Shown in pieces: positions 9,725-18,929 of a DNA stretch of 64,000 nucleotides. Source of the DNA: an uncultured Sinobacteraceae bacterium. Lineage in GTDB: Bacteria; Pseudomonadota; Gammaproteobacteria; Nevskiales; Nevskiaceae. Position 1 is the first letter of the stretch; each line of letters starts with the position of its first letter. Both the position numbers and the translations under genes were made by a program. The stretch covers positions 512,924 through 576,923 of the forward strand of contig CAIJRD010000011.1 in assembly GCA_903822975.1 (NCBI GenBank), given 5' to 3'. Under the pieces are notes generated by a model. That model was not told the DNA's origin and did not search any database. It saw only the letters and a list, made by a program, of their open reading frames with translations.

Positions 9725-10198
9725 TTACGGCGAGGTCGGCACCGGGGTTACTTCGGTGAAGATCACCTGCCAGCGACCGCCGCGCCGTGCCCACACATCG
9801 GCGAAGCGGAAACGCGCCGCGAATGCCTTGCCGCCGTCACTGCCGGAGATCGACACGACACCGCTGAGCACGGCGCCATCACGCCACAGCTTCTCGACCG
9901 GCTGTTCGATCGTGAACGGATCGAGCTTGAAGCCCGGCGCGGTGTAGTCGGCGATCAGGCCTGCTTTGTCCTCGACCCTCGCGCGCGAATTCACCAGCGC
10001 GTAGTCGTCAGCAAGCAGGCGTTCGAGTTCCGCGCGATCGCCGTGCAGCTGCGCGGCGTCGTAGTCGCGCGCGGCCTGTGCAAGATCGGGTGGCAGCTGG
10101 GCGCCGAACGCAAGCGTCGCGGCACACAGGCCTGCGCCCAGGAGCAGGTAGCCTGGGAGGCTGAAGAACGGTTTCGCAGAAACGTGACGACGCCTCAT
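9725..10198 (-). CDS. Secreted NTF2-like (DUF4440/SnoaL-type) protein
   Basis: 157 residues with a signal peptide: basic start MRRRH, a hydrophobic stretch about 16-31 and a likely cleavage site after Ala-Phe-Gly-Ala near residue 33. The mature part is a single cone-shaped NTF2-like domain. It begins with a helix ([17 protein letters not shown]) and carries [11 protein letters not shown] and [16 protein letters not shown], typical of DUF4440 proteins. Such domains bind small ligands or form lipid-pocket dimers; no catalytic residues can be assigned. The start codon overlaps the parE stop (ATGA), so it is probably translated from the parE message. No functional link with topoisomerase is known. 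Confidence 0.85.
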   Translation of the reverse strand: MRRRHVSAKPFFSLPGYLLLGAGLCAATLAFGAQLPPDLAQAARDYDAAQLHGDRAELERLLADDYALVNSRARVEDKAGLIADYTAPGFKLDPFTIEQPVEKLWRDGAVLSGVVSISGSDGGKAFAARFRFADVWARRGGRWQVIFTEVTPVPTSP

Positions 10199-12138
10199 AC
10201 CTCGGCCTTGTCGCCTTTTTCTTCCAGCCAGTTCTTGCGATCACCTGCGCGCTTCTTGGCCAGCAGCATGTCCATAATCATGTCCGCGGTCGGGGCGAGG
10301 TCGGCCACGACGGCGCCTTCTTCACCGGCGAGCGGTAGTGGCAGATCGGCGTCCAGCGTCAGCTGCACCAGGCGGCGCGTGTCGCGCGACATCGTGGTTT
10401 CACGCAACTGCAGCGGATTCATTTCGCCCAGACCCTTGAAGCGCGTGACGTTGATCTTGGCCTTCACGCCTTCGGCCTGCAGCCGATCGAGAATGCCATC
10501 GCGCTCGGCGCCGTCGAGCGCATAGAACACCTGCTTGCCGGCATCGATGCGATACAAGGGCGGCATCGCAATGTAGATGTGTCCGGCCAGCACCAGCGGT
10601 CGATAGTGCTTGAGGAACAGCGCACACAACAGGGTCGCGATGTGCAGGCCGTCGGAGTCGGCGTCGGCCAGCACGCAGATTTTTCCGTAGCGCAGCGTCG
10701 ACAGATCGTTGCTGCCGGGGTCCACACCGATCGCCACGCTGATGTTGTGGATCTCTTCGCTTGCCAGCGCTTCGCCGTGATCGACTTCCCAGGTGTTCAG
10801 AATCTTGCCGCGCAGCGGCATGATCGCCTGTGTGTCGCGGTCGCGCGCCTGCTTGGCCGAGCCACCGGCGGAATCGCCTTCGACCAGGAACAACTCGGTC
10901 TGGCTCAAGTCGGTCAGCACGCAATCGGCCAGCTTGCCCGGCAGCGCCGGTCCGCTGGTGATCTTCTTGCGCACCACTTGCTTCGCCAGCTTCATGCGCG
11001 CGTTGGCGTTGGCGATCACCAGCTGTGCGACCAGTTCGCCTTCGTTTGGATGCTGGTTCAGCCAGAGGCTGAAGCTGTCGTGCACGACGCCCTGCACGAA
11101 CGCGGCGGTTTCGCGCGAGGACAAACGTTCCTTGGTCTGACCGGCGAATTGCGGATCCAGCATCTTCACGCTGAGCACGTAACTGCAGCCGAGCCAGACA
11201 TCTTCCGGCGACAGCTTCACGCCGCGCGGCAACAGATTGCGGAATTCGCAGAACTCGCGGATCGCCTCGGTCAGGCCGGTGCGCAGGCCGTTGACGTGGG
11301 TGCCGCCTTGCGCGGTCGGAATCAGATTGACGTACGACTCGGCCACCGCCTCGCCGCCGCCGTTGAGCCAGAGCAAGGCCCATTCGACTTCCTCACGCTT
11401 GGCGGCGAATTTGCCGACAAAGGGTTCGGCCGGAATCGTTTCCGCGCCGCCCAGCGTGTCCTTCAGATAGTCGACCAGACCGTTCTCGTATTGCCAGACG
11501 GTCTGCTCCCCGGCGATCTGGTCGTCGAGGCTGACGCGCAGGTTCGGGCACAGCACCGCCTTCGCGCGCAGGATCTGCTTCAGTCGCGGAATCGAGAACT
11601 TCGGCGAATCGAAATATTTTTCGTCGGGCCAGAAGTGCACGGTGGTGCCGCTGCGCGACTTCGGCGTCTGGCCGATCTGCTGCAGCTCGCTGGCCTTGTC
11701 GCCGTTCTCGAAGCTCATCTGGTACTCGGCGCCGCCACGAGTGACGCGCACGTCCAGCTGCTTCGACAGCGCGTTCACCACCGACACACCGACGCCATGC
11801 AGGCCGCCAGAGAAGCCGTAGGCCTTGTTCGAAAACTTCGCACCCGAATGCAGGCGCGTCAGAATCAGTTCGACGCCGGAGACCTTGTGCTCGGGATGGA
11901 TATCGACCGGCATACCGCGACCGTCGTCGGCCACCTGCAGCGAGCCGTCCGCGAACACGGTGACGTCGATCCGCTTGGCATGGCCGGCGAGTGCTTCGTC
12001 GACGCCGTTGTCGATGACTTCCTGCGCCAGATGGTTCGGCCGCGTGGTGTCGGTATACATGCCCGGGCGCTTGCGCACCGGGTCGAGTCCGCTGAGGACT
12101 TCGATCTGTTCTGCGGAGTAATTCGTCGAGTTGGCCAT
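10195..12138 (-). CDS. parE: DNA topoisomerase IV subunit B
   Basis: ATPase subunit of topoisomerase IV. 647 residues from the ATG that gives MANSTNYSAEQIEVL; the longer open frame upstream lacks family similarity. The GHKL ATP site is complete: QEVIDNGVDEALAGH, DDGRGMPVDIHPEH, and the lid SGGLHGVGVSVVNALS. The TOPRIM metal site has Glu in LVEGDSAGGSAKQARDRD (about residue 415) and the Asp series in LADADSDGLH (about 490). The C-terminus RFKGLGEMNPLQLRETTM matches ParE/GyrB, and lack of the GyrB-specific insert plus adjacency to parC fit ParE. It is the first gene of parE-NTF2-parC. Confidence 0.96.
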   Translation of the reverse strand: MANSTNYSAEQIEVLSGLDPVRKRPGMYTDTTRPNHLAQEVIDNGVDEALAGHAKRIDVTVFADGSLQVADDGRGMPVDIHPEHKVSGVELILTRLHSGAKFSNKAYGFSGGLHGVGVSVVNALSKQLDVRVTRGGAEYQMSFENGDKASELQQIGQTPKSRSGTTVHFWPDEKYFDSPKFSIPRLKQILRAKAVLCPNLRVSLDDQIAGEQTVWQYENGLVDYLKDTLGGAETIPAEPFVGKFAAKREEVEWALLWLNGGGEAVAESYVNLIPTAQGGTHVNGLRTGLTEAIREFCEFRNLLPRGVKLSPEDVWLGCSYVLSVKMLDPQFAGQTKERLSSRETAAFVQGVVHDSFSLWLNQHPNEGELVAQLVIANANARMKLAKQVVRKKITSGPALPGKLADCVLTDLSQTELFLVEGDSAGGSAKQARDRDTQAIMPLRGKILNTWEVDHGEALASEEIHNISVAIGVDPGSNDLSTLRYGKICVLADADSDGLHIATLLCALFLKHYRPLVLAGHIYIAMPPLYRIDAGKQVFYALDGAERDGILDRLQAEGVKAKINVTRFKGLGEMNPLQLRETTMSRDTRRLVQLTLDADLPLPLAGEEGAVVADLAPTADMIMDMLLAKKRAGDRKNWLEEKGDKAEV

Positions 12139-12336
12139 CGTCGCTGGGGTTTGAAGACGCGCGAAGGTAGCGAATGCGTCCGGGAGTCGCAAGAAACGCG
12201 CGCGAGCACGGGCATTGCGGCCTCAAGCGCGGGGCGATCCCGCGCCAATCGCGCCGAACACGGTGCGCTTGGGCGCGTTGGCGTTTTGGCGCATGGACGG
12301 CTGCGCGCGGCGAGCCGCTAACTCGGGGCAGCAAAC

Positions 12337-12390
12337 TGGGACTGGGAACTGGGGCCAGGGAACTGGGAACTGGGAACTGGGACTGGGAAC
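12337..12390. repeat. 7-bp tandem repeat GGGAACT
   Basis: Heptamers GGGAACT/GGGGCCA/GGGACT follow each other from about 12337 to 12390; the three copies 12358-12378 are exact. They lie in the 305-base gap 12139-12443 upstream of parE, which otherwise shows no gene and must hold the parE promoter. Confidence 0.85.
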
Positions 12391-12443
12391 CGCGCGCTGG
12401 GAGGTCGCTGGGCGTCGCGGCTCCGCGGCGCCCCCAACCGGAT

Positions 12444-12818
12444 TCAGCGTTCGCGCACCGCGGCGAAGCTGCAGACGTACAGCACCGCCACCGGCACCAG
12501 TACGGCGAGGTTGTCGAGCGAGAAATGCCGCAGGTCGAACAAGCCGAGGTAATGGCTGGCGAAGTAACCGCCGGCCGGCGTCAGGCCGATCGACACCACC
12601 CCACCGAGCACGGCCATGGCGGGCACCAGCCAGCGATGCACTTCGCGGCGCGGCGCCGGCAGTGCGGCCATCACGCGCGCGGAAAATCCGGCGTCGTCGA
12701 TGTGCGGCTGCTGCCGCGCGTCGGCCAGCAGCAGGGATTCGAGCCAGGCATCGTCGCCGTGCGCGAACATCATCCGCGATCCGTCCATAGCGTTTTCCCG
12801 ATCAGGTTCTTTGGTCAT
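12444..12818 (-). CDS. Small membrane protein downstream of ECF sigma factor, putative anti-sigma factor
   Basis: 124 residues from ATG 12818, which overlaps the sigma factor's 3' end by 17 bases; ATG 12788 (MDGSRMM) is an alternative. The N-terminal half is soluble and acidic (DDAWLESLLLADARQQP). The C-terminal half has two hydrophobic segments (about 62-82 and 97-117). The layout of a short cytoplasmic part followed by membrane helices, with translational overlap with an ECF sigma gene, is what anti-sigma factors show. No zinc-binding HxxxCxxC motif is present, so this is not a ZAS-type anti-sigma. Function is inferred mainly from context. Confidence 0.7.
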   Translation of the reverse strand: MTKEPDRENAMDGSRMMFAHGDDAWLESLLLADARQQPHIDDAGFSARVMAALPAPRREVHRWLVPAMAVLGGVVSIGLTPAGGYFASHYLGLFDLRHFSLDNLAVLVPVAVLYVCSFAAVRER

Positions 12819-13410
12819 CACTCGTCCTCGGTTCCCAGACCGCCAGCGCTGCCTTGAGCTTCTGCTTGGCCCGGGAAACATGCGATTTCACCGTACCCAG
12901 CGGACACTGCAAAACATACGCCGCCTCTTCGTGGCTGCGGTCCAGATAGTAGCACTGCACAATCGCCGCTCTTTCCGCCGGCGACAACAGACCCAGCGCG
13001 CGCTGCAGGTCCAGTTGCAGATGGGCGGCGGTCTGCTCCGGCTGCAGATCGCCGGCCTGCGCGTCGTCGTCGGTTTCCGGCGTGGACTCGTCGAGCGATT
13101 CTTCCGGCTTGTGGCTGCGCGCGTGCATCAGAAACGCGTTGTAGGCGATCCGGTAAATCCAGGTGCTGAAGCGCGCGTCACCACGAAACTGGTCGAGCTT
13201 GCGGAACGCCAGGATGAACGCTTCCTGCGACAGATCGTCGGCCAGCGCTTCGTCGCCACGCGTCAGCCGGCGCAGCAGCGCACGCACCGCGCCCTGGTGG
13301 CGGCGCACCAGCGCGGCGTACGCGTGACGGTCTTGACCGGCGCGGACGCGTGCAACCAGCACGCTGTCCGAAGGTCCGTCCGCCGCAAGCTCGGCGGGCG
13401 CCGGATTCAC
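12802..13410 (-). CDS. ECF RNA polymerase sigma factor (sigma-70, RpoE-like)
   Basis: 202-residue extracytoplasmic-function sigma factor. Region 2 is clear (QEAFILAFRKLDQF and FSTWIYRIAYNAFLMHAR, about 73-112). An acidic linker (about 117-135) follows, then region 4 with the helix-turn-helix CPLGTVKSHVSRAKQKLK (about 174-191). Region 2 binds the -10 element and region 4 the -35 element of target promoters. The start overlaps the stop of the upstream DUF6249-type gene (ATGA), and the 3' end overlaps the putative anti-sigma gene, so the three are one coupled unit. The inducing stress is not evident. Confidence 0.93.
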   Translation of the reverse strand: MNPAPAELAADGPSDSVLVARVRAGQDRHAYAALVRRHQGAVRALLRRLTRGDEALADDLSQEAFILAFRKLDQFRGDARFSTWIYRIAYNAFLMHARSHKPEESLDESTPETDDDAQAGDLQPEQTAAHLQLDLQRALGLLSPAERAAIVQCYYLDRSHEEAAYVLQCPLGTVKSHVSRAKQKLKAALAVWEPRTSDDQRT

Positions 13411-13850
13411 GGCGCCGGCTTGTCCTTGTCGAAGTGTGCGGACAGCAGGTAGCCGATGCCGATCGCCAGCGGAATGAAGCCGATGCCCATGCCGTCGTGA
13501 TCGCCTTGGAAAAAGAAGAAGCCCATGATCGCCAGGCCCACGGTCAACAGCTTGATGCCGCGCCGCAGATCGGAGCGCGGCCGCGCGGCCGGCTCGGTGA
13601 AAAGCTCCGGCGGAATCGGCTGACCCTTCTCGGCCAGCTTCATCACGGTGTCGTTGATCATCTGCTGACGTCGCGCGCGGTGCCGCAACACCGCCAGCAC
13701 GATGATGATCGGCATCCCGAAGATCAGGATCACCGCGACCAGGCCGATCAATTCACCCATCAGTGCCGGTGCGGTGGTGGCGAAATCGCCGAGACGGTCG
13801 AGGCCGTCGATGTTGATATGGGCGGCTTCGACATCAAGAATGGGTAACAT
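13407..13850 (-). CDS. DUF6249-type membrane protein, first gene of the sigma factor unit
   Basis: 147 residues from ATG 13850, chosen because MLPILDVEAAHIN begins the conserved part and the longer frame has no similarity. One strong helix (about 31-53), a cytoplasmic stretch with AEKGQPIPPELF, then a C-terminal pair of hydrophobic segments (about 98-115 and 119-137). The block MPIIIVLAVLRHRARRQQMINDTVMKLAEKGQPIP is recurrent in DUF6249 membrane proteins, which in related genera precede an ECF sigma gene. Role unknown; a sensor or regulator of the sigma factor is possible but not shown. Its stop overlaps the sigma start by four bases. Confidence 0.8.
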   Translation of the reverse strand: MLPILDVEAAHINIDGLDRLGDFATTAPALMGELIGLVAVILIFGMPIIIVLAVLRHRARRQQMINDTVMKLAEKGQPIPPELFTEPAARPRSDLRRGIKLLTVGLAIMGFFFFQGDHDGMGIGFIPLAIGIGYLLSAHFDKDKPAP

Positions 13851-13986
13851 AAGATTTCTCGTAGTTTCCGGTTGCCGGCGGCGCCCGGTGCAGCGTTCGT
13901 GTTGTTTGGATGCGCAGTGCCGTCGATCTGGATGCACTTACCCCGCGCCCCGTTTGCGCACCGCACTTTTGCAACAATTCCCCGCC

Positions 13987-14238
13987 ATGAGCAAGAAAAC
14001 CGCTGCCGACGCCGCACCGCCTGCCGAAGCATCGGGCGACCCGGTCGCCCACTTCGAGGTGTCGCTGAAGGAACTCGACGACATCGTCGCGCGAATGGAG
14101 CGCGGCGATCTGCCGCTGGAAGAATCGCTGCAACTGTTCGAACGCGGTGTTGCCTTGACCCGCACCTGCAAGGATGCGCTCGCCACCGCCGAGCTGCGGG
14201 TGAAAAATCTGCTGGCGCCGGAGGAAAACGCGGACTAA
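13987..14238 (+). CDS. xseB: Exodeoxyribonuclease VII small subunit
   Basis: 83-residue subunit of exonuclease VII, which degrades single-stranded DNA to oligonucleotides. The family core is present: FEVSLKELDDIVARMERGDLPLEESLQLFERG, then a helix ending VKNLLAPE. The N-terminal 20 residues are an Ala-rich tail. dxs follows after 36 bases on the same strand. In many gammaproteobacteria ispA lies between them; here it does not. Confidence 0.94.
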   Translation: MSKKTAADAAPPAEASGDPVAHFEVSLKELDDIVARMERGDLPLEESLQLFERGVALTRTCKDALATAELRVKNLLAPEENAD

Positions 14239-14274
14239 GGTCCGCCGCCGGCCTGCCGCGACGATAATGAGCGC

Positions 14275-16173
14275 ATGACCCGCCCCACGCGCGAATCCTC
14301 CGGCTATGCACTTCTGGGTGCCGTTGCCACGCCCGACGACCTGCGCCGGCTCGATGTGTCTGCCTTGCCGAAGCTGGCGCAGGAGATGCGCCGCTACCTG
14401 ATCGAAACTCTGGCGCGCGCCGGCGGCCATTTCTCCGCCAACCTCGGCACCGTCGAACTGACGCTGGCGCTGCACTACGCACTGAACACGCCGCACGATC
14501 GCCTGATCTGGGATGTCGGCCATCAGGCCTACCCACACAAGCTGCTCACCGGTCGTCGCGCAGGCCTAGAAGGCATGCGCCGCCTCGGCGGACTGGCGCC
14601 GTTCCTGAGCCGCGACGAGAGCCTTTACGACGCCTTCGGCGCTGGCCATTCCAGCACCTCGGTCTCGGCCGCCGCCGGCATGGCCGCCGCCGCGCAATTG
14701 AAAGGCGAGCGCCGCCGTGTGGTCGCGGTGATCGGTGACGGCGGCCTCACCGCCGGCCTCGCTTTCGAGGCCTTGAACCACATCGGCGCACTCGGTCTCG
14801 ACGTGCTGGTCGTATGCAACGACAACGACATGTCGATTTCCGAAAACGTCGGCGCGCTGCGCGAACATGCGGCGCGCGCGCTGGCACGCGCCGGATTCGA
14901 AGCCCCGCACGCCCGCCGGCCAGCACCGGTTCTGCAGCAGGTGGAACGCGAGCTTGCTGCCGGCAGCCTGTTCGAAAGTCTCGGCTTCAACTACCACGGA
15001 CCGGTCGATGGCCACGACTGCCACGCGCTGCTGGCCGCGCTCGATCGCGTCAAGGACGCGAAGGGTCCGCAGTTCCTGCACGTCATCACGGTCAAGGGCA
15101 AGGGCTTCGAGCCGGCCGAAGCCGAGCCGATTCGTTATCACGGCGTCACCGGTTTCGATCCGGTCACCGGCACCCTGGTCGCCAGCAAGCCCGGACCACC
15201 GGCCTATTCGCAGGTGTTCGGCGACTGGCTGTGCGCGGCCGCCGCGCGCGATCCGCGCATCGTCGCGATCACGCCGGCGATGCGCGAGGGTTCCGGCCTG
15301 GTCGACTTCGCGCGGCAATTCCCGTCACGCTATTTCGACGTCGGCATCGCCGAGCAGCACGCGGTGACGCTCGCCGCCGGACTCGCCTGCGAGGGCCTGC
15401 GGCCGGTGGTCGCGATCTATTCGACCTTCCTGCAGCGCGGCTACGACCAGCTGATTCACGATGTCGCCTTGCAACGGTTGCCCGTTCTGTTCGCAATCGA
15501 TCGCGGCGGCCTGGTGGGTGCCGACGGCGCCACGCATCACGGCGCTTTCGATCTGTCGTTCCTGCGCTGCGTGCCCGAGCTGGTGGTGATCGCACCGAGC
15601 GATGCGCTCGAATGCGCGCGCGCCCTCGATACCGCGCTGACGCTGCCCGGCCCCTGCGCAGTGCGCTACCCGCGCGGCGCCAGCGCAGAAGTCGCACAGG
15701 TCGAGGGCAACGAGGTGTTGGCGCCGCTGGAGTTGGGCCGTGCGCGCGTGCTGCGAGAATCGCGCGGCCGACGCCAGCCGCGCGTGGCGTTCCTGGTATT
15801 CGGCACGCTGCTCGATCGCGTGCTGGAAACCGCCGAGATTCTCGATGCGAGTGTCGCCGACATGCGCTTCGTCAAACCGCTCGACCAGGATGTGATCCGC
15901 GGCTTCGCTGCGAACCACGAACTGCTGGTAACGCTGGAAGACAACAGCGTGCTCGGCGGTGCCGGCAGCGCGGTGAACGAATGGCTGCTGCAGCAGGAAT
16001 TGTCGGTGCCGGTATTGAACCTCGGTCTGCCGGATCGTTTCGTCGCCCACGGCTCGCGCGATGAACTGCTCGCGCAATGCGGCCTCGACAGTCCCGGCAT
16101 CCTGCGCAGCGTGCAGAAACGCCTGCGCGGCCGCAGCCTGACTCAGCCCGCGAGCGGCCGCTCGCTCAGCTGA
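14275..16173 (+). CDS. dxs: 1-deoxy-D-xylulose-5-phosphate synthase
   Basis: Thiamine-diphosphate enzyme that condenses pyruvate with glyceraldehyde-3-phosphate, the first step of the MEP isoprenoid pathway (also feeding thiamine and pyridoxal synthesis). 632 residues, normal length. Visible: substrate loop [16 protein letters not shown]/Mg site GDGGLTAG (154-161) with its downstream Asn in [11 protein letters not shown], the catalytic-glutamate region [17 protein letters not shown], and the C-terminal transketolase domain. It probably shares a transcript with xseB. Its 3' end overlaps the convergent cysG by 31 bases. Confidence 0.96.
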   Translation: MTRPTRESSGYALLGAVATPDDLRRLDVSALPKLAQEMRRYLIETLARAGGHFSANLGTVELTLALHYALNTPHDRLIWDVGHQAYPHKLLTGRRAGLEGMRRLGGLAPFLSRDESLYDAFGAGHSSTSVSAAAGMAAAAQLKGERRRVVAVIGDGGLTAGLAFEALNHIGALGLDVLVVCNDNDMSISENVGALREHAARALARAGFEAPHARRPAPVLQQVERELAAGSLFESLGFNYHGPVDGHDCHALLAALDRVKDAKGPQFLHVITVKGKGFEPAEAEPIRYHGVTGFDPVTGTLVASKPGPPAYSQVFGDWLCAAAARDPRIVAITPAMREGSGLVDFARQFPSRYFDVGIAEQHAVTLAAGLACEGLRPVVAIYSTFLQRGYDQLIHDVALQRLPVLFAIDRGGLVGADGATHHGAFDLSFLRCVPELVVIAPSDALECARALDTALTLPGPCAVRYPRGASAEVAQVEGNEVLAPLELGRARVLRESRGRRQPRVAFLVFGTLLDRVLETAEILDASVADMRFVKPLDQDVIRGFAANHELLVTLEDNSVLGGAGSAVNEWLLQQELSVPVLNLGLPDRFVAHGSRDELLAQCGLDSPGILRSVQKRLRGRSLTQPASGRSLS

Positions 16174-17582
16174 GTCGACGCGTGTCGCGCGAACCAGTCG
16201 AGCTTCTCGCGCAGTCGCACCACTTCGCCAACGATCACCAGGCTCGCACCGCGCACCTCGGCCGCCGCAACCTTCGCCGGTAGGTCGGCCAAGGTGCCGC
16301 TGATCACGCGTTGCGCGCTCGACGTGCCTTCCTCGATCAACGCCGCCGGCCAGTCCGCCGGCAAGCCCTGCGCGGTGAATTCCGCGCACAGCTGCGGCAG
16401 CGTTCCGAGCCCCATGTAGATCACCACGGTCTGACCGCGCTGCGCCAGCAACGGCCAGTTCAGCGCCAGCTTGCCGTCGGCGCGCGCATGTCCGGTGACG
16501 AAGATGCAGGCCTGCGCATAATCGCGATGCGTCAGTGGAATGCCGGCGTAGGCCGCGCAGCCGCTGGCGGCGGTGATGCCGGGCACCACCTGGAATGCGA
16601 TGCCGGCCGCCGCGAGCGTTTCGATTTCCTCGCCGCCGCGGCCGAAAATGAAAGGATCGCCGCCCTTCAGGCGCAACACGCGCTTGCCGGCGCGCGCCAG
16701 ACGCACCAGTTCGGCGTTGATTTCGTCCTGTGGCACCGCATGCTGGCTGCGACGCTTGCCGACAAAGATGCGCTCGGCATCGCGCCGCACCAGATCGAGA
16801 ATTGCCGTCGGCAGCAGACGGTCGTACAACACCACATCGGCCTGCTGCATTAAACGTAGCGCACGAAACGTCAGCAGATCCGGATCGCCCGGACCGGCGC
16901 CGACCAGAAAGACTTCGCCGCCGGGCGCTGCACCGTCGAGCAGACGCTGCAGCTCGGCGTCGCCACCGGCTTCATCGCCGCGCAGCAGACGCTCGGCACC
17001 GGGTCCGTCGAGGAAGCGTTCCCACAGCGCGCGACGCTCGGAGGTCGGCAGTCGATCGGCCACGCGTGCGCGCTGGCGCTGCAGGAAGCCGGCCAGCTGA
17101 CCGAGCTGCGCCGGCAGCATCGCCTCGATCCGCTCGCGCAGTCGCCGCGCCAGCACCGGCGCCGCACCACCGCTGGAGATGGCGACCTGCAGCGGTGCGC
17201 GATCGATGATGGCCGGCGTGATGAAACTCGACGGCGCCGGATCATCGACGACGTTGACCGGGATGTTCGCCGCATCGGCGGCAGCGGCGACCTGGCGATT
17301 CAAAGCGCGATCGTCGGTGGCGGCGATCACCAGCCGGCATCCCACAATCTGCGCAGGTTCGAACGCAGCGCCGAGAAACTGCACGCGGCCTTGCGCCGCC
17401 AATGCTGCGAGCTCTTCGTTCAGTTCGCGCGCGACGATTTCGATGATCGGTGCTGCGCGCAACAGCAAGCGCACCTTGCGCGCCGCGACTTCGCCGCCGC
17501 CAACCAGCAGCACGCGCGCGCCCTGCAACCGCAGGCTGATCGGAAAGAAGGGATTCGGTGCTGCCAGCGGGGTTGCGCTCAT
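16143..17582 (-). CDS. cysG: Siroheme synthase CysG (fused methyltransferase, dehydrogenase, ferrochelatase)
   Basis: 479-residue multifunctional enzyme making siroheme from uroporphyrinogen III. The N-terminal half is the NAD-dependent precorrin-2 dehydrogenase/ferrochelatase, with Rossmann motif [10 protein letters not shown] (27-36). The C-terminal half is the SAM-dependent uroporphyrinogen methyltransferase, beginning [10 protein letters not shown] (about 224) with [20 protein letters not shown] and [20 protein letters not shown]. Siroheme is the cofactor of the sulfite reductase encoded at 20780-22465. It lies 73 bases downstream of the TauE-type permease on the same strand. The convergent 31-base overlap with dxs is tight but leaves both reading frames whole. 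Confidence 0.95.
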   Translation of the reverse strand: MSATPLAAPNPFFPISLRLQGARVLLVGGGEVAARKVRLLLRAAPIIEIVARELNEELAALAAQGRVQFLGAAFEPAQIVGCRLVIAATDDRALNRQVAAAADAANIPVNVVDDPAPSSFITPAIIDRAPLQVAISSGGAAPVLARRLRERIEAMLPAQLGQLAGFLQRQRARVADRLPTSERRALWERFLDGPGAERLLRGDEAGGDAELQRLLDGAAPGGEVFLVGAGPGDPDLLTFRALRLMQQADVVLYDRLLPTAILDLVRRDAERIFVGKRRSQHAVPQDEINAELVRLARAGKRVLRLKGGDPFIFGRGGEEIETLAAAGIAFQVVPGITAASGCAAYAGIPLTHRDYAQACIFVTGHARADGKLALNWPLLAQRGQTVVIYMGLGTLPQLCAEFTAQGLPADWPAALIEEGTSSAQRVISGTLADLPAKVAAAEVRGASLVIVGEVVRLREKLDWFARHASTQLSERPLAG

Positions 17583-17655
17583 CGTCGTTCAATTCTCCGC
17601 TGCCGCGCGGGCGCGGGCAAAACCCAGCGCGCGCCCGCATCCAGCCGGCGCTACA

Positions 17656-18483
17656 TTAAGCCGCCGGCTTCACCGCGGCGGCAGCGGGCGGATGACTCGG
17701 CTGCATCGCCTTGACCAGCGTAGTCGTGCCGACCACCAGCAGCAGGATCGCGATGATGCGCTTCAACATGGCCGGATCGAGCCGGAAGCCGATGCGGCTG
17801 CCCACCCAAATGCCCGGCAGGGCGCCGAGCAGCAGAAAGCCCAGCATCGAGTAGTCGACCGTGCCGAGGCGCGCGTGACCCGCGCCGGCGATTGCGGTAA
17901 TCAGCACCGCGTGCGCCAGATCGCTGCCGACCAGCTTGATCGGCTCGCGCGTCGGGTACAGCAGGATCAAAAGCATCATGCCGATCACACCGGCACCGAC
18001 CGAGGAAATCGTCACGACCGTGCCGATCAGCACGCCGGCCAGAATGGTCAGTATTTTGAGTGGCAGCGGCGGCAGGCTCTTCGCAGCACGCGGGCGCAGG
18101 CGCCGCAGCAGCGTTTCCTGCACCAGCGTGAAGGCAGCGGTGACGATGATCGCGATCGACAGCACCAGTTTGATCACGTGATCCAGCGCCGGTGAAGGTC
18201 CGACCTGCTCCAGTACGTACAAGGTCATCAACGACGCCGGCACGCTGCCGAGCGCCTGCCAGCCGACAATCGGCCAGTCCACCGCCTTCTTCTGGCGGTA
18301 CAGCACGACGCCGAAGGTTTTGCTGATCGCCGCATAGAGCAGATCGGTACCCACCGCCAGCGCCGGCGAGATGCCGTAAAACAGGATCAGAACCGGTGTC
18401 ATCAGCGAGCCGCCACCCACGCCGGTGGCGCCTACGGCGGTGCCGACCAGCAGGCCTGCGATCGCGAAGCCTATGCCGGCCAT
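17656..18483 (-). CDS. TauE/SafE-family sulfite/organosulfur permease
   Basis: 275 residues from ATG 18483, which starts MAGIGFAIAGLLVG inside the first helix; a longer frame to 18522 lacks a membrane signature. About eight hydrophobic segments in two repeats, each opening with a Gly-rich helix (VGATGVGGGSLMTP; ISSVGAGVIGMMLL), typical of TauE/SafE (formerly DUF81). Family members export sulfite or sulfoacetate or take up anions. Placement immediately upstream of cysG and near cysB and cysI suggests a role in sulfur-anion traffic, but the substrate and direction cannot be read from sequence. Confidence 0.88.
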   Translation of the reverse strand: MAGIGFAIAGLLVGTAVGATGVGGGSLMTPVLILFYGISPALAVGTDLLYAAISKTFGVVLYRQKKAVDWPIVGWQALGSVPASLMTLYVLEQVGPSPALDHVIKLVLSIAIIVTAAFTLVQETLLRRLRPRAAKSLPPLPLKILTILAGVLIGTVVTISSVGAGVIGMMLLILLYPTREPIKLVGSDLAHAVLITAIAGAGHARLGTVDYSMLGFLLLGALPGIWVGSRIGFRLDPAMLKRIIAILLLVVGTTTLVKAMQPSHPPAAAAVKPAA

Positions 18484-18615
18484 TGGCGGGCTCCGCGCAC
18501 GGGGTTCGACGGCTTGCCGCAATGCCTCTGCGTTGCTCGATCACCGCCGCGAACGTTCTCGAACGCTAACCGTGTCGCAGACTGAGACACTACCGTAAAA
18601 AGGAATAACGACATT

Positions 18616-18645
18616 CGTTTTTATTTCTTTATATACTATTAATCG
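18616..18645 (+). promoter_or_regulatory. AT-rich probable promoter/operator region upstream of the Mop gene
   Basis: The 202-base divergent gap 18484-18685 contains a sharply AT-rich stretch (CGTTTTTATTTCTTTATATA and onward) in a GC-rich genome. A TATACT or TATTAAT element could serve as a -10. It may also serve the divergent TauE/cysG side. It does not match the ModE box I know, and no CysB box is claimed. Confidence 0.4.
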
Positions 18646-18685
18646 ATGCGTAAAGTGCTGGCTTCACTCATGCAGGAGCAGGGCC

Positions 18686-18901
18686 ATGACGATTCACGCG
18701 ATCAATACCCGCAACCAGTTGCCCGGTCGAATTGTCGAGATCGTACACGGTCCGGTGGTGTCCGAGGTCGATATTGAAACGGCCTCCGGCATCGTCACGT
18801 CGATCGTTACTTCGCGCTCGATCAAAGCCTTGAATCTGGATGTCGGCCAGGAAGTGCTGGCGGTGTTCAAGGCGACCGAAGTGCTGCTCGCGAAAATCTA
18901 G
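18686..18901 (+). CDS. Mop-type molybdate-binding protein (single TOBE domain, molbindin)
   Basis: 71 residues, one Mop/TOBE domain. Such small proteins assemble as hexamers and store or sequester molybdate and tungstate in the cytoplasm. The core NQLPGRIVEIVHGPVVSEVDIE, the Ile/Thr-rich strand VTSIVTSRSIKAL and the ending GQEVLAVFKATEVLLAK are all typical; the oxyanion-binding SRSIKAL segment is intact. A GGAGCAGG ribosome-binding-like stretch precedes the ATG. It lies near moa genes, consistent with molybdenum homeostasis, and 28 bases before the amidotransferase-like gene. Confidence 0.9.
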   Translation: MTIHAINTRNQLPGRIVEIVHGPVVSEVDIETASGIVTSIVTSRSIKALNLDVGQEVLAVFKATEVLLAKI

Positions 18902-18929
18902 CGCGCGGCTGCGCGCCCGGACCGATGCC

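Noticed and set aside
10579..12321. Plus-strand open frame of 580 codons opposite parE
   Set aside because: Shadow of parE; no recognisable protein features.
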